Positions 17,984-26,663 of a stretch of 64,000 bases of DNA are shown one piece after another. The translations under genes were made by a program, and so were the position numbers. The notes under the pieces were generated by a model. That model did not search any database. It was not told the origin of the DNA and saw nothing but the letters and a program-made list of their open reading frames with translations. This DNA comes from a virus. The stretch covers positions 1-64,000 of IMG/VR virus record IMGVR_UViG_3300009502_001526; one strand, 5' to 3'. Within the stretch, counting starts at the first letter, position 1; each line of letters begins with the position of its first letter.

Positions 17984-20314
17984 TTAAATATTTTTTAATA
18001 TAGCAAGTGCTTTATTAGCTGCATTATCCCAAGAGAATTCATTTATTAGTAATTCAGAATCTTCTAATGCCTTTTTCTTATATTTCCAATAATTTGTGTA
18101 AACATCTCTCATTACTTTTGATAAATCACCAAAATCAGGTTCGTAATAATTTCCTACTCCATTTGGAATTGGTTTTTCATTTACTATTTTAACTGGATGA
18201 CCTTTTCCTTCTGCGAATTCTAACTGACCACTACAATTAGAATAAATTGATGGCGTACCACAAGCCATTGCTTCGCAATTGTGTACAGTTGCATTTGATA
18301 ATAAGTAAGAATTATCATTTTCTACTTCTAAATTGTAAACATAATCATTATAATTTTCTGATATAGAATTCTTAACTAATATTGCTAATCCTTCTGGATG
18401 CCACCAAGATTTATTACTATGCCTATTATTTTCATTATTTATACTCCATGATAGAGTATAACATGGACGTTTACCAATTTTTTTTCTTTTATTGAGTTGT
18501 AAAGAAGTTTTTTTGTTTAATCGCTGATTTGCGAACATCAATTGCCTAGTTAGTAAGTATGATACTGTTGTATAATTGAATCTTTCATTGGAATAACAAC
18601 CATCACCTAAAACCATATTTTTAATTAATTCATCTAAAATATTTAATGGTCCTAAAAGAATTTTTTCTGGTATTATTTTATTGTAAGACATTTTATTACA
18701 AAAAAATGTAAAAAATTTACATAGTAAAGTGGAATTAAAAGTTACAATTAACCTATTTCCTTTAATATCATAATTACCAATAGCACCAAATATTTTATTT
18801 ATTTCAAATATAATTTTTTCAGCAATTGGCATTTCTTTCTGATAATTTAATGAAAATATTAATTTTGATATACCATCTGTGCCTTCAGAAATATACCATC
18901 CGAATAAAAAAGATAAATCATGTAAATTAACAAATCTATTATATTTAAGTTGCTCACTTTTATAATTAAATCCAGTTTTATACCAAACTTTATCATCATC
19001 AAATAATAATGTATTATCTAATGTTAATAAATCAATTATTTCATTATTAAAATATTTTTGAGGTAATGTTGTTCTCAGTATTATATCACCTTTTTTAATA
19101 TTTTTTGATTTTATCCATTCTGGCTTAATATTTTGAATATTATTAAATTTACCTTTTTTTGTTATAAAAGATTCTCTTTTAATACCATAAACTGGATGCT
19201 CAGGTGTTAATTTTAACATTTCAAAATCGTTATACAAATTTATATTTATTATGTCGCCATTATATTTATTTTTAAATTTTTTTAATACTTTCTGTTCTCT
19301 TCCAATGTGACTAATAACTATATCATTTTCTTTTATTGATTCTATTGGAATGAAATTATTATTACCAAATATTAATTTTCCAGAAGGAACACACAATGGT
19401 AAGTTCCATCCTTCTGATCTTGCACAAGATAAAAATACATGACCATTTTTAAGATAATTTACATAATCTTTTCTATCAACAAAATGCAAGACTTTCAATC
19501 TATTATCATTAAAATTATAATGATTTAATCTTTCTTCAGTTGTTTTCATTCCATCATTAGAATAATCTGAATTGTCAACTGCCAATATTAAATCAACTGG
19601 CTCTTCTTTTCTAAATGTTTTTATAAAAGTATCAATAATTTCTGTTGTTGCTTTTCTATATTCCCATCTTCCAAATAATATAAATTTGAATCTATTATCT
19701 TTATACATATCTAAATTGTAATTGAAGAAGTCTGGATTGAAAATAGATCCATCAACAGCTTCAGGTACAACAAAAACTTTATTTTCTGGATAACCTTGAT
19801 TTACAATACATTGTTTCTGCCATTTTGATGGACACCAGAATTGATCAAACTTTTTAAGTATTTCAAAAAATCCATCTTCATATTTTGTTGATTCCCAAAC
19901 ATTATATGCAATTTTTAAACCAGTATATTTTTCGAGACAATGATAATAATGATGATTGGTTTCACTTAAAATCAAATCTACTTTTGGTACATTTAAATAT
20001 TTTGTTTCGCTATTAACATCACTGTCACAAAGTCCACTTCCATATCTGTTTTGAGAACCTAGTCCACAATATAATGTCTGAATATTTATTAGTTTTCTCT
20101 GGTAATCAGTTATGTATGACTCATTTGCATGAGGATCATTATATCTACCATTTGAGTTCATTGGACCTAATCCATCCCAAGTTTTTCCTACAGTAAAATT
20201 TCTAATTCTTAATGGATTTTTATAACTTAATGCTGTGAAGAAATCTCTTGCATGAGCATTATATCCTGTCTGCCCAATAAAACTTGTGTGGGCTTGTATA
20301 AAAAAATCATTCAT
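17984..20314 (-). CDS. GT4-type glycosyltransferase interrupted by an intein
   Basis: The 776-residue precursor is a GT-B glycosyltransferase of the GT4/GT1 group: TGYNAHARDFF near the N-terminus, IAYNVWESTKY, PEAVDGSIFNP, FILFGRWEYRKA, and the nucleotide-sugar binding ARSEGWNLPL joined after splicing to CEAMACGTPSI. Residues 308-679 are an intein (see separate entry). The spliced enzyme would be 404 residues. It overlaps the 20307 gene by 8 nt and is followed by 17721. It likely adds sugars to a surface glycan, as suggested by the cluster at 5330-13409. Confidence 0.93.
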   Translation of the reverse strand: MNDFFIQAHTSFIGQTGYNAHARDFFTALSYKNPLRIRNFTVGKTWDGLGPMNSNGRYNDPHANESYITDYQRKLINIQTLYCGLGSQNRYGSGLCDSDVNSETKYLNVPKVDLILSETNHHYYHCLEKYTGLKIAYNVWESTKYEDGFFEILKKFDQFWCPSKWQKQCIVNQGYPENKVFVVPEAVDGSIFNPDFFNYNLDMYKDNRFKFILFGRWEYRKATTEIIDTFIKTFRKEEPVDLILAVDNSDYSNDGMKTTEERLNHYNFNDNRLKVLHFVDRKDYVNYLKNGHVFLSCARSEGWNLPLCVPSGKLIFGNNNFIPIESIKENDIVISHIGREQKVLKKFKNKYNGDIININLYNDFEMLKLTPEHPVYGIKRESFITKKGKFNNIQNIKPEWIKSKNIKKGDIILRTTLPQKYFNNEIIDLLTLDNTLLFDDDKVWYKTGFNYKSEQLKYNRFVNLHDLSFLFGWYISEGTDGISKLIFSLNYQKEMPIAEKIIFEINKIFGAIGNYDIKGNRLIVTFNSTLLCKFFTFFCNKMSYNKIIPEKILLGPLNILDELIKNMVLGDGCYSNERFNYTTVSYLLTRQLMFANQRLNKKTSLQLNKRKKIGKRPCYTLSWSINNENNRHSNKSWWHPEGLAILVKNSISENYNDYVYNLEVENDNSYLLSNATVHNCEAMACGTPSIYSNCSGQLEFAEGKGHPVKIVNEKPIPNGVGNYYEPDFGDLSKVMRDVYTNYWKYKKKALEDSELLINEFSWDNAANKALAILKNI
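18278..19393 (-). mobile_element. Intein with LAGLIDADG homing endonuclease
   Basis: Residues 308-679 of the glycosyltransferase (372 residues) start with Cys, carry block-A features (CVPSGKLIFGNN, IKENDIVISH) and block B-like LTPEHPVYG, and end with ...SNATVHN followed by Cys, the standard C1 ... HN-C+1 splice junctions. Two LAGLIDADG-type motifs (LSFLFGWYISEG and LIKNMVLGDG) lie between, so it encodes a homing endonuclease. The insertion is inside the conserved nucleotide-sugar binding loop, a typical intein site choice. Confidence 0.93.
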
Positions 20315-20558
20315 TTGTAATATTGTTTATTTTTTCTAATTTCTCTTTTCTTATAAATTTTATATCTGTGCAAGTAATATATTTTACCCTAGTTCCACCG
20401 TGTTGACTAGCTACTAGTTCATAATAATAATTGTGATCATTTATCTTTTTTTCTGTTTTTAACACTGTGCCATATACTCCAGCAATTCCCCATGCACCAT
20501 GTGTCCAAGGAGGATTACAATCTTTTTCTATTATTTCTATAATCTTACTATAATCCAT
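20307..20558 (-). CDS. Small protein with C-terminal RKEKLEKI tag
   Basis: The 83-residue protein has an N-terminal helix (MDYSKIIEIIEKDC), a Gly/Trp-rich middle (TWTHGAWG-like WTHGAWGIAGVYG) and beta strands, then KFIRKEKLEKINNITNE, a clear copy of the shared C-terminal tag. Its end overlaps the glycosyltransferase start by 8 nt. Function unknown. Confidence 0.75.
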   Translation of the reverse strand: MDYSKIIEIIEKDCNPPWTHGAWGIAGVYGTVLKTEKKINDHNYYYELVASQHGGTRVKYITCTDIKFIRKEKLEKINNITNE

Positions 20559-20682
20559 TTTTTAATTTTATTATTATACCAATCATTGGTAATGGTAATA
20601 TGTAGATCCAATTCTTCTTCTTGTCATAAAAAATACCAACCCAAAAATCATACCATTTGAATATGAATTCAATCTTCACCAT
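20548..20682 (-). CDS. Small 44-residue protein with FKWYDFWVGIFYD
   Basis: A short frame from ATG at 20680-20682 to TAG at 20548 encodes MVKIEFIFKWYDFWVGIFYD and then a basic patch and the hydrophobic IYILPLPMIGI. I recall similar tiny proteins with WYDFWxGxFxD in other phage genomes, but no function. It overlaps both neighbours (14 and 11 nt), filling what would otherwise be a 110-nt gap, which supports it. Confidence 0.7.
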   Translation of the reverse strand: MVKIEFIFKWYDFWVGIFYDKKKNWIYILPLPMIGIIIKLKNGL

Positions 20683-21529
20683 ATAACTCTTTAATTCTTT
20701 GTAGTTTTTTAGCTCTATAATATCCTATACTTCTGGTTTTTAATGCCAAAAACTGTGATTGTGGTTTAATTCCAATCTCTTCTATTGAGTAATAGATTGA
20801 TATTATTTTATTATGAGTTAATCCTCCAAATTGTGCAAATTCTTGAGTAATAATATTACCATCATTGTCAGCTAATATAAAACAATGAGCACCAGATTGT
20901 TGGTTATTGTTTTTACGACCAAGTAATATTATGTCATCTTTTATTGAATCATTAATAATAAATGCTGAATTACCAAATAAGATATAATTATTGTTACTGT
21001 CATAAATTATAGATGGAGAATCTAAGTTATCTAAAATATACTTATATGTTTGACTATTTGAAACTATCCATTGTGAAGGACCAATTCTACCATCAGAAGC
21101 TATATAATTTGAGACAGTTACAAATTTAGATATGATTTTTCTTGATAATTCTGATGAATCAACTCCTATTTTCATTTTTTTAATATTAAAATCTAAAAAA
21201 TTCATAGGAGCATTTACTCTATTTAATTCACCAAGTTCTGAGACTTTAATAAAGAATTCAGCATCTATTGAATTTTTTATACAATTGTATAAAAAATATG
21301 TTTCTCTCATATCATCATTATAACCATAATTATTTGGAATTGAAATATCTAACTTTTTTAATTTAACAACTTTGTTATAAACATTTGGTGATATTGTTGC
21401 CATACCTAAAGGTGTTGGTGCTGGAGTGGTATAGAAATCTATATATGATATATTTACTTGTTGAGCATTGACTTTAGTTACTGAATAGAACTTATTATCA
21501 AAAAGTTCTATTTTAATTTTTTGAATCAC
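20669..21529 (-). CDS. Unrecognised 286-residue protein with C-terminal AKKLQRIKEL
   Basis: The frame opens with GTG at 21527-21529, the first possible start, giving MIQKIKIELFDNKFYSV. The body is beta-rich with no known motif (segments such as PLGMATISPNVYNKVVKLKKL, IGPSQWIVSNSQT). It ends YYRAKKLQRIKELYGED, a looser copy of the C-terminal tag. It is the first gene of a leftward operon and is divergent from the Nudix gene; no TAnnTTTG promoter is visible in the 76 nt between them. Phage structural or virion-associated function is possible but unsupported. Confidence 0.8.
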   Translation of the reverse strand: MIQKIKIELFDNKFYSVTKVNAQQVNISYIDFYTTPAPTPLGMATISPNVYNKVVKLKKLDISIPNNYGYNDDMRETYFLYNCIKNSIDAEFFIKVSELGELNRVNAPMNFLDFNIKKMKIGVDSSELSRKIISKFVTVSNYIASDGRIGPSQWIVSNSQTYKYILDNLDSPSIIYDSNNNYILFGNSAFIINDSIKDDIILLGRKNNNQQSGAHCFILADNDGNIITQEFAQFGGLTHNKIISIYYSIEEIGIKPQSQFLALKTRSIGYYRAKKLQRIKELYGED

Positions 21530-21576
21530 TATTTAGAATTATTTTTAATAGTATATTCTTAAAATGTATTTTTGTT

Positions 21577-21591
21577 TTTTAATATATAAAG
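21577..21591 (+). promoter_or_regulatory. Candidate TATATATA-type element upstream of Nudix cluster
   Basis: TTTTAATATATAAAG lies 15 nt before the chosen Nudix start. It resembles elements before other N-tagged clusters. The role is inferred from recurrence only. Confidence 0.2.
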
Positions 21592-21605
21592 AAAAAAGTT
21601 TCTTA

Positions 21606-22187
21606 ATGGAAAAATTTACACAAATTGAAGATAAGCCGCTTGTACCTGATGAAGTATCATTATTTAATGGAAAGTTTTTAGATATTATTAATTATAAAGA
21701 GACAGAAATTCTACAAGTTAAAGATAAAGTTGCAATACTACCTTATTTTAGAGATGAAGCAACATTTTTGATGAGATTAGAATATTTACCAGCCTATCAA
21801 TATAAAAATATGGATAAATCTAACCTTAAAAGAATTACAAATTATTTAACAGTTATTACAGGAGCTATAGAAGATGGTGAAACACCAGACAAAACTATTA
21901 GAAGAGAATTATACGAAGAAAGTGGATTACTTCTTAACAATTTATATCCATTTGAAGTTGAAGGACCGTATTTTGTTGATAAATATAATACTAGCCAAAT
22001 TTGGGTTTGCTTATTAGAACTACCAGTGAATTCTTATCGCCAGATTAAACCACCAACAGATGGTTCTAAAGTTGAAAAATTATCAAAATGTATTAGAGTT
22101 TCAGTTGGTGATGTTAATAGTATAGTTAATAATGATTTGATTAGCAAGTATTTAATAACAAAATTAATAACTAGAATTGGTCAATGA
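21606..22187 (+). CDS. Nudix hydrolase
   Basis: I chose the ATG at 21606 (MEKFTQIEDKPLVPDE) rather than 14 codons upstream, because the upstream stretch is hydrophobic and overlaps a promoter-like element. The 193-residue protein carries the Nudix box GAIEDGETPDKTIRRELYEE-SGL (GX5EX7REUXEEXGU) near residues 96-118. Nudix enzymes cleave nucleoside diphosphate-linked compounds; ADP-ribose-like substrates are common for this arrangement. It leads a rightward cluster of N-tagged genes, overlapping the next by 4 nt. Confidence 0.93.
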   Translation: MEKFTQIEDKPLVPDEVSLFNGKFLDIINYKETEILQVKDKVAILPYFRDEATFLMRLEYLPAYQYKNMDKSNLKRITNYLTVITGAIEDGETPDKTIRRELYEESGLLLNNLYPFEVEGPYFVDKYNTSQIWVCLLELPVNSYRQIKPPTDGSKVEKLSKCIRVSVGDVNSIVNNDLISKYLITKLITRIGQ

Positions 22188-22489
22188 AGCATTTGAGATT
22201 ATTTGAGAATTTTGAAAATAAGCCACAAATTGGTGATTATGTGTATTGTTATGCTGAGCCAGATAACATATATAGAAGTGTTGTAAATGATAACATTGGT
22301 CAATTTAGAATAATTAATCCTAATTATCCTTCATTATCAAAAAACAAATATATGATATATTATGACGATGCTCCTGTAAAAATATTACCATCTAAAAGAG
22401 TATCAATGAGTTTAAATGATATAGTAGCATTTGCACCTACAATAGAAGAATTAGAATTAAAAATGAAGCAATTAAAATTTAATCTATGA
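22184..22489 (+). CDS. Small dual-tagged protein (MKHLRLFENF ... KFNL)
   Basis: The 101-residue protein starts with the shared N-tag MKHLRLFENF and ends LKFNL. Between them lies a small beta domain starting IGDYVYCYAE, similar in style to SH3/KOW-like barrels and to the bodies of the 22926 and 41453 proteins. It overlaps both neighbours through ATGA. Function unknown. Confidence 0.8.
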   Translation: MKHLRLFENFENKPQIGDYVYCYAEPDNIYRSVVNDNIGQFRIINPNYPSLSKNKYMIYYDDAPVKILPSKRVSMSLNDIVAFAPTIEELELKMKQLKFNL

Positions 22490-22929
22490 AGTATATTAAA
22501 AAATATGAAAGTGTAAATCCAAATTCTAGATTAGATGAACTTAAAAAGTTGTTAAGTCATTTTGTGTCTATGTTTAAAGAACTTGGATATGGACATCAAG
22601 CGCACTATGATGAATATCAATACGTAAATAATTTTTATAATCAAGATTTTAAAAATAATTTTGATAGAAGAGCGTTTGATATAGATGGTGAATTTTCTAA
22701 TTCCTTGATATTTTTATCAGTGACTATGAGAATTGCAAGTGTAGATGATGAGTTAGTAGAGTTTATTCCTGATTACTTGAAGACTATATCTGGATTAAAA
22801 TTGTATAGTGAAAATCCAGGTTTTTTTAATACACAATTTGAAATTGTTGATAATGTTGATAATATAATTGATCAAATATCAATAAAAGATTTTGAATTAA
22901 AAGCAGATAGAAAAAAATTTAACATATGA
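22486..22929 (+). CDS. Small dual-tagged protein (MKYIKKYESV ... KFNI)
   Basis: The 147-residue protein begins MKYIKKYESV and ends RKKFNI. Its C-terminal part (IDQISIKDFELKA) closely matches the end of the 34548 protein (INQISIEKFNLLL), so these two are homologous beyond the tags. No catalytic motif is seen. It overlaps neighbours by ATGA. Confidence 0.8.
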   Translation: MKYIKKYESVNPNSRLDELKKLLSHFVSMFKELGYGHQAHYDEYQYVNNFYNQDFKNNFDRRAFDIDGEFSNSLIFLSVTMRIASVDDELVEFIPDYLKTISGLKLYSENPGFFNTQFEIVDNVDNIIDQISIKDFELKADRKKFNI

Positions 22930-23237
22930 AATACTTAAAAACATTCGAATTTTTTAATACAGAAACAGGACAAGCATTAGATTATGGTGAAGGTGATACT
23001 GTAATTTGTTCTGATGATAAAATACCTAATCTTAAGGCATTTAAACATAATCCATTAATAGATGGCGCTAAATATAAAGTTTTGAGAATATATAATAACC
23101 TAGAAGATAAATATCTAAAAATAACATATAGAAGAGTTGATGTTGAAAATTTAGAAACTGGAGAAATAACTAAAGGATGGGAATCAACAAGATTTAAGTC
23201 TGATACAGAATTTGATGCAAATAAATATAACTTATGA
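22926..23237 (+). CDS. Small dual-tagged protein (MKYLKTFEFF ... KYNL)
   Basis: The 103-residue protein has the archetypal N-tag MKYLKTFEFF and C-tag NKYNL. The body begins YGEGDTVICSDD and is beta-rich, an SH3-like barrel by appearance. Its start and the start of the next gene are nearly identical at the DNA level (ATGAAATACTTAAAAACATT), implying recent tag duplication. Confidence 0.8.
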   Translation: MKYLKTFEFFNTETGQALDYGEGDTVICSDDKIPNLKAFKHNPLIDGAKYKVLRIYNNLEDKYLKITYRRVDVENLETGEITKGWESTRFKSDTEFDANKYNL

Positions 23238-23575
23238 AATACTTAAAAACATTTGAAATTAGTTATCCAAGCAGTTTGATTAACTTAGATTATAATGTTT
23301 ACTGGAGGATAGAATGTAAATCTTTACCATCTATTGTTGTGTCATTGAAAAAAATTGGATTAACACCTGATGAACAATGTTATGATGATATTATAAGAGA
23401 TTTTAAACTTGGTAGATTATTTGATCATATTTATATTGGAAAAGGTATAACAGACGATAATGATTTTTGGTGGTTTTATACTAGTAATATATCAGAATTT
23501 AAAGGTGAATTTAAATTTATGGGTAAAGTTAAAGTTAGCAAAATTGAAATAGATACTGACAAATTTAATATTTGA
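23234..23575 (+). CDS. Small dual-tagged protein (MKYLKTFEIS ... KFNI)
   Basis: The 113-residue protein shares its first eight residues, MKYLKTFE, with the preceding gene but has a different body (aromatic-rich, FWWFYTSNI near residue 82), and ends DKFNI. The tag is thus attached to unrelated bodies. Overlaps the previous gene by 4 nt. Confidence 0.8.
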   Translation: MKYLKTFEISYPSSLINLDYNVYWRIECKSLPSIVVSLKKIGLTPDEQCYDDIIRDFKLGRLFDHIYIGKGITDDNDFWWFYTSNISEFKGEFKFMGKVKVSKIEIDTDKFNI

Positions 23576-23578
23576 ATT

Positions 23579-23779
23579 ATGAAACACTTAAAAACATTTG
23601 AACAAATGATTGCACCAAATGAGGTTAATCCAGTAGAATTTGTTGCTCCCAGTAGAGAGCATCCATCATATAAAAATGATGTTAAGAAGAAGAAAAGAAA
23701 GAGAGTTGGTGAAATTGAGCCAGTTGTAGTTCCACCTAATCATACAAAAGATGTAATATCATTTAAAGGTAAACCTTAA
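23579..23779 (+). CDS. Small N-tagged protein without the C-tag
   Basis: The 66-residue protein begins MKHLKTFEQM but ends ISFKGKP. The middle is a strongly basic segment (KNDVKKKKRKRVGEIEP), perhaps nucleic-acid binding. It is the last gene of this rightward cluster, convergent with the 23776 gene (ends overlap by 4 nt). Confidence 0.75.
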   Translation: MKHLKTFEQMIAPNEVNPVEFVAPSREHPSYKNDVKKKKRKRVGEIEPVVVPPNHTKDVISFKGKP

Positions 23780-24351
23780 ATATTATATTTATTTGCATCT
23801 GTTTTTAATTTATCAATAACTATTGTATTATTACACAATGTATCTTCTGAATAAGGCTTACCTTTAAGTTTTAGATTGAAGAATGCATCACATTTATCAT
23901 TATAATATGTCACTTTAACTTTCTCTATTATGCCTTCTATAAATGTATAATTATTAACATCAGTAACATCCTTTTCCATTACATTGATGAAACCTTTTGT
24001 GATATACATGCCTTTTAGTTCATCATTTAAAAATTTATTAATATGAAGGGTTGGTTGATATATTGACATACAATAATCTTGGCCAATTCTATGAACGTTT
24101 ATTTTGATTTCTGTTTGAGTCTCTTCAAAATTTCGTTCTTTTATGATTTTTAAAAACTTTTTTTCATATCCTTCTTTTCCAGACATTTCACTAAATCCCT
24201 CAATATCATATACTTCATCATCATCAGGATCTATTGTGCCACTTTCAAATCCAGGTACGTTTTGAGGCTCATCTTCTGGTTTTCTTGAAGCAAACATACC
24301 AGGAAATTCGTATTCAATACCATAATCTTCATATTTTTTAATATACTTCAT
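23776..24351 (-). CDS. Dual-tagged protein (MKYIKKYEDY ... KYNI)
   Basis: The 191-residue protein starts MKYIKKYEDY and ends NKYNI, though it lies on the opposite strand from the neighbouring tagged cluster. The N-terminal third is acidic (DPDDDEVYDIEG), and the C-terminal half (EGIIEKVKVTYYNDKCDAF) resembles bodies of the 44236/45706/46182 group. A TATATATA element precedes its ATG. Being last in its transcript, its C-tag cannot be a start signal for a next gene. Confidence 0.8.
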   Translation of the reverse strand: MKYIKKYEDYGIEYEFPGMFASRKPEDEPQNVPGFESGTIDPDDDEVYDIEGFSEMSGKEGYEKKFLKIIKERNFEETQTEIKINVHRIGQDYCMSIYQPTLHINKFLNDELKGMYITKGFINVMEKDVTDVNNYTFIEGIIEKVKVTYYNDKCDAFFNLKLKGKPYSEDTLCNNTIVIDKLKTDANKYNI

Positions 24352-24356
24352 AAAGC

Positions 24357-24370
24357 TATATATATAAAAA
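24357..24370 (-). promoter_or_regulatory. Candidate TATATATA-type promoter element
   Basis: TTTTTATATATATAG on the minus strand lies 5-20 nt before the ATG at 24351. Similar elements precede 40439, 35660, 43910, 61833 and others. Confidence 0.3.
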
Positions 24371-24371
24371 A

Positions 24372-25103
24372 CTATATGTAATTTAAAATTAAATCACTAT
24401 TATAATCTTCTATTATATAACTACAACTTTCAATAAAATCTCCTGTGTTGTAATATTCATTTTTAATTATTTTAGGAGAATGTGTATGACCCATTAAAAT
24501 AGAATCACAATTTAATTCTTTTAGTTTTTGTTTTGAAATTTTTTCATATTCATTAATATATTCTATAGCATTTTTTACTTTTGATTTTAAATGTGAAGAA
24601 AGACTCCAATATTCGAAGCCACATATTTTTCTGAAAAAATTATATACTTTATTAATTTTAATTGCTAATTCATATGCGTTATCACCAAGCCAATATATAA
24701 ATGGATGAATTCTAATAAATCCATCGAATTGATCACCATGAGTTATATATATTCTTTCATTCTTAGTTTCATAGACATAATCATCACAAATTAATATTTT
24801 ACCAAGATAAATATTAGTATTATCTATTATATTTCTTATATACATATCATGATTGCCGATTATATAATAGATATTTACATCCTTAGAATATTTCAGAATT
24901 TTTTGTATTACTTCTAAATGCTTTTCATGCCAACTAAATTTTTTTCTTTTCATATATGTCATATCTATAATATCACCAACTAAAAAAAGATTTTCAAATT
25001 CATATTTTTTAAATACATCTAAAACTTTATCTGCTTGAGAATTATAATTTCCTAAGTGTAAATCACTTATAAATAAAGATTTTACTTTTATTTTCTCTTT
25101 CAT
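24372..25103 (-). CDS. LpxH-like calcineurin-type phosphoesterase
   Basis: The 243-residue protein shows metallophosphoesterase motifs in order: LFISDLHLGN (DxH), LVGDIIDMTY (GDxxD), YIIGNHDMYI (GNHD), YITHGDQFDG (HGD), and SILMGHTHSP (GHTH). The overall form matches UDP-2,3-diacylglucosamine diphosphatase-like enzymes of Bacteroidota, which act on lipid A precursors. It is cytoplasmic. It overlaps the secreted phosphodiesterase gene by 4 nt. Lipid A specificity is inferred, not shown. Confidence 0.92.
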   Translation of the reverse strand: MKEKIKVKSLFISDLHLGNYNSQADKVLDVFKKYEFENLFLVGDIIDMTYMKRKKFSWHEKHLEVIQKILKYSKDVNIYYIIGNHDMYIRNIIDNTNIYLGKILICDDYVYETKNERIYITHGDQFDGFIRIHPFIYWLGDNAYELAIKINKVYNFFRKICGFEYWSLSSHLKSKVKNAIEYINEYEKISKQKLKELNCDSILMGHTHSPKIIKNEYYNTGDFIESCSYIIEDYNSDLILNYI

Positions 25104-25963
25104 TTTTTAGTAAGTAATTCTATATTTTTTAGTTTTATATTGGCTTCTATTGCATTATGATCTGATAAATAAATACCTTTTTTCCATTTATTTTTAAATA
25201 CCACAACATTACGATTAATATTATTGATATTATTTGAGTTTCTAAGTAAAATATAATCTATCATAGAAGGCTCATTTCTTGACTTATAAACATCGTTATT
25301 TATATCATCAAATGTTACACCTTTTATTACATCATTTTTATTTATTGATAAATTTAATAAATTTAATATTGAATAATAATATTTAGAATGAATATTCAAA
25401 TTAAAATCACCACATATTATTTGAGGTATTTCCGTATTTGAATATGGCTCAACTAAATTTTCGTATATTTCAGTTAATTGTTTAATTTGAATATTTTGTG
25501 ATTTACTAGATTGTAAATGTGTTGCAATTAATTGAAATTTTTCATTATTAATTTCACCTTCTAATAAAATTGCACCTTTTTTACTTAAATAATCTAATCC
25601 AACTGAATTTTTGAAAGTTATTTCTTTTATGACTTTTAATGGTATTTTACTCAATATCCAGATGCCACCGTTAAATCTAAGAATATTATTTTTATTATTT
25701 ACTGGACCATATTCAAATGAATAATTTTTTAATTTGTTTTTTATAATTTCTCTTGATTTGTATATAAATGCTTCTTCTAAAATAATTATGTCAAATTTAC
25801 TATTATCCAAAGAATTAGATATAGAAATTATACGATTATTATTATTTTTGAGTTTTTCTATTATTGGTAGATCCCCAATATTCCAAGATAATATATTCAA
25901 TTCTTGTGCATTGAGTAATATAGAAAAAAATAAAAATATAATGCATAAAAAATGTTTTAACAT
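25100..25963 (-). CDS. Secreted endonuclease/exonuclease/phosphatase (EEP) family protein
   Basis: The 287-residue protein has a signal peptide (MLKHFLCIIFLFFSILLNA-Q) and EEP motifs: LSWNIGDLP, IIILEEAF (catalytic Glu), THLQSSK, CGDFNLNIHS (DxN) and YLSDHNAIE (SDH). The layout is close to secreted neutral sphingomyelinase-like enzymes, and Bacteroidota membranes contain sphingolipids, so a lipid phosphodiesterase is plausible. Secreted DNase is the main alternative. It is co-transcribed with an LpxH-like gene and GT2. Confidence 0.9.
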   Translation of the reverse strand: MLKHFLCIIFLFFSILLNAQELNILSWNIGDLPIIEKLKNNNNRIISISNSLDNSKFDIIILEEAFIYKSREIIKNKLKNYSFEYGPVNNKNNILRFNGGIWILSKIPLKVIKEITFKNSVGLDYLSKKGAILLEGEINNEKFQLIATHLQSSKSQNIQIKQLTEIYENLVEPYSNTEIPQIICGDFNLNIHSKYYYSILNLLNLSINKNDVIKGVTFDDINNDVYKSRNEPSMIDYILLRNSNNINNINRNVVVFKNKWKKGIYLSDHNAIEANIKLKNIELLTKK

Positions 25964-26652
25964 TAGAAATAACTTATTTTTTCCTTATAATAAGATTCAT
26001 TTTTTTTATTTTTCATTGTTTTGTAAAATAACTTCATCATACCAAAATAACCAGTTTTTTTGAATCTCCTATCATCTGAATATACAAAAGATTTTACTAT
26101 ATCAAATTTTTTTCTGTCTATTTTTCTACTTAAATTGTAATCTTCCGCAAATTGATCTTCTTCATTAAATCCATTTAATTCATCAAATTTACTTTTTCTA
26201 ATAAAAAAATACATACCAGTCGCGAATGGCATGTCAAATTTAGATAAGACTTGAAATGTGTTATTCAACATATAAATAAATTTAGCAATATTACTATTTC
26301 TACAAGAAATGTTAGTGGTTACTAAATCTAAATTTTTGCTAGTTATTAAGTCTATTGATTTTTGTAATAAATTGTTATCATTTATTGTTGTGTCGGCATC
26401 TATAAATAGTATAAATTTAGATTTACTAGTTCTTGCACCATTGTTTCTACCAACACCAGGTAAGCCACCTTTAACTATTTTTATTTTATATGATAATTTG
26501 TGTGATAGAGCATTAAGTATTGTAAAATCAATTGAATTTGCATCCGCAATTATTATATCAAAGTTTTTAAAAGTCTGTTTATCTAAACAGTCTAATAAAT
26601 TTACAATATTCTTTTCTTCATTTTTAGCTGGAATTACTATGCTTAATGTCAT
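25963..26652 (-). CDS. Family 2 glycosyltransferase
   Basis: I chose the ATG at 26650-26652 (MTLSIVIPAKNEEKN), eight codons inside the longest frame, because the family starts here. The 229-residue protein has the GT-A motifs DIIIADANSID, GGLPGVGRNNGAR and the DxD as FILFIDADTTI, then ATGMYFFIRKSKF. It transfers a sugar from a nucleotide-sugar, probably to an envelope lipid or glycan. No C-terminal membrane anchor is visible. Ends at one base of overlap with the EEP gene. Confidence 0.93.
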   Translation of the reverse strand: MTLSIVIPAKNEEKNIVNLLDCLDKQTFKNFDIIIADANSIDFTILNALSHKLSYKIKIVKGGLPGVGRNNGARTSKSKFILFIDADTTINDNNLLQKSIDLITSKNLDLVTTNISCRNSNIAKFIYMLNNTFQVLSKFDMPFATGMYFFIRKSKFDELNGFNEEDQFAEDYNLSRKIDRKKFDIVKSFVYSDDRRFKKTGYFGMMKLFYKTMKNKKNESYYKEKISYF

Positions 26653-26663
26653 TATAATTCCCA

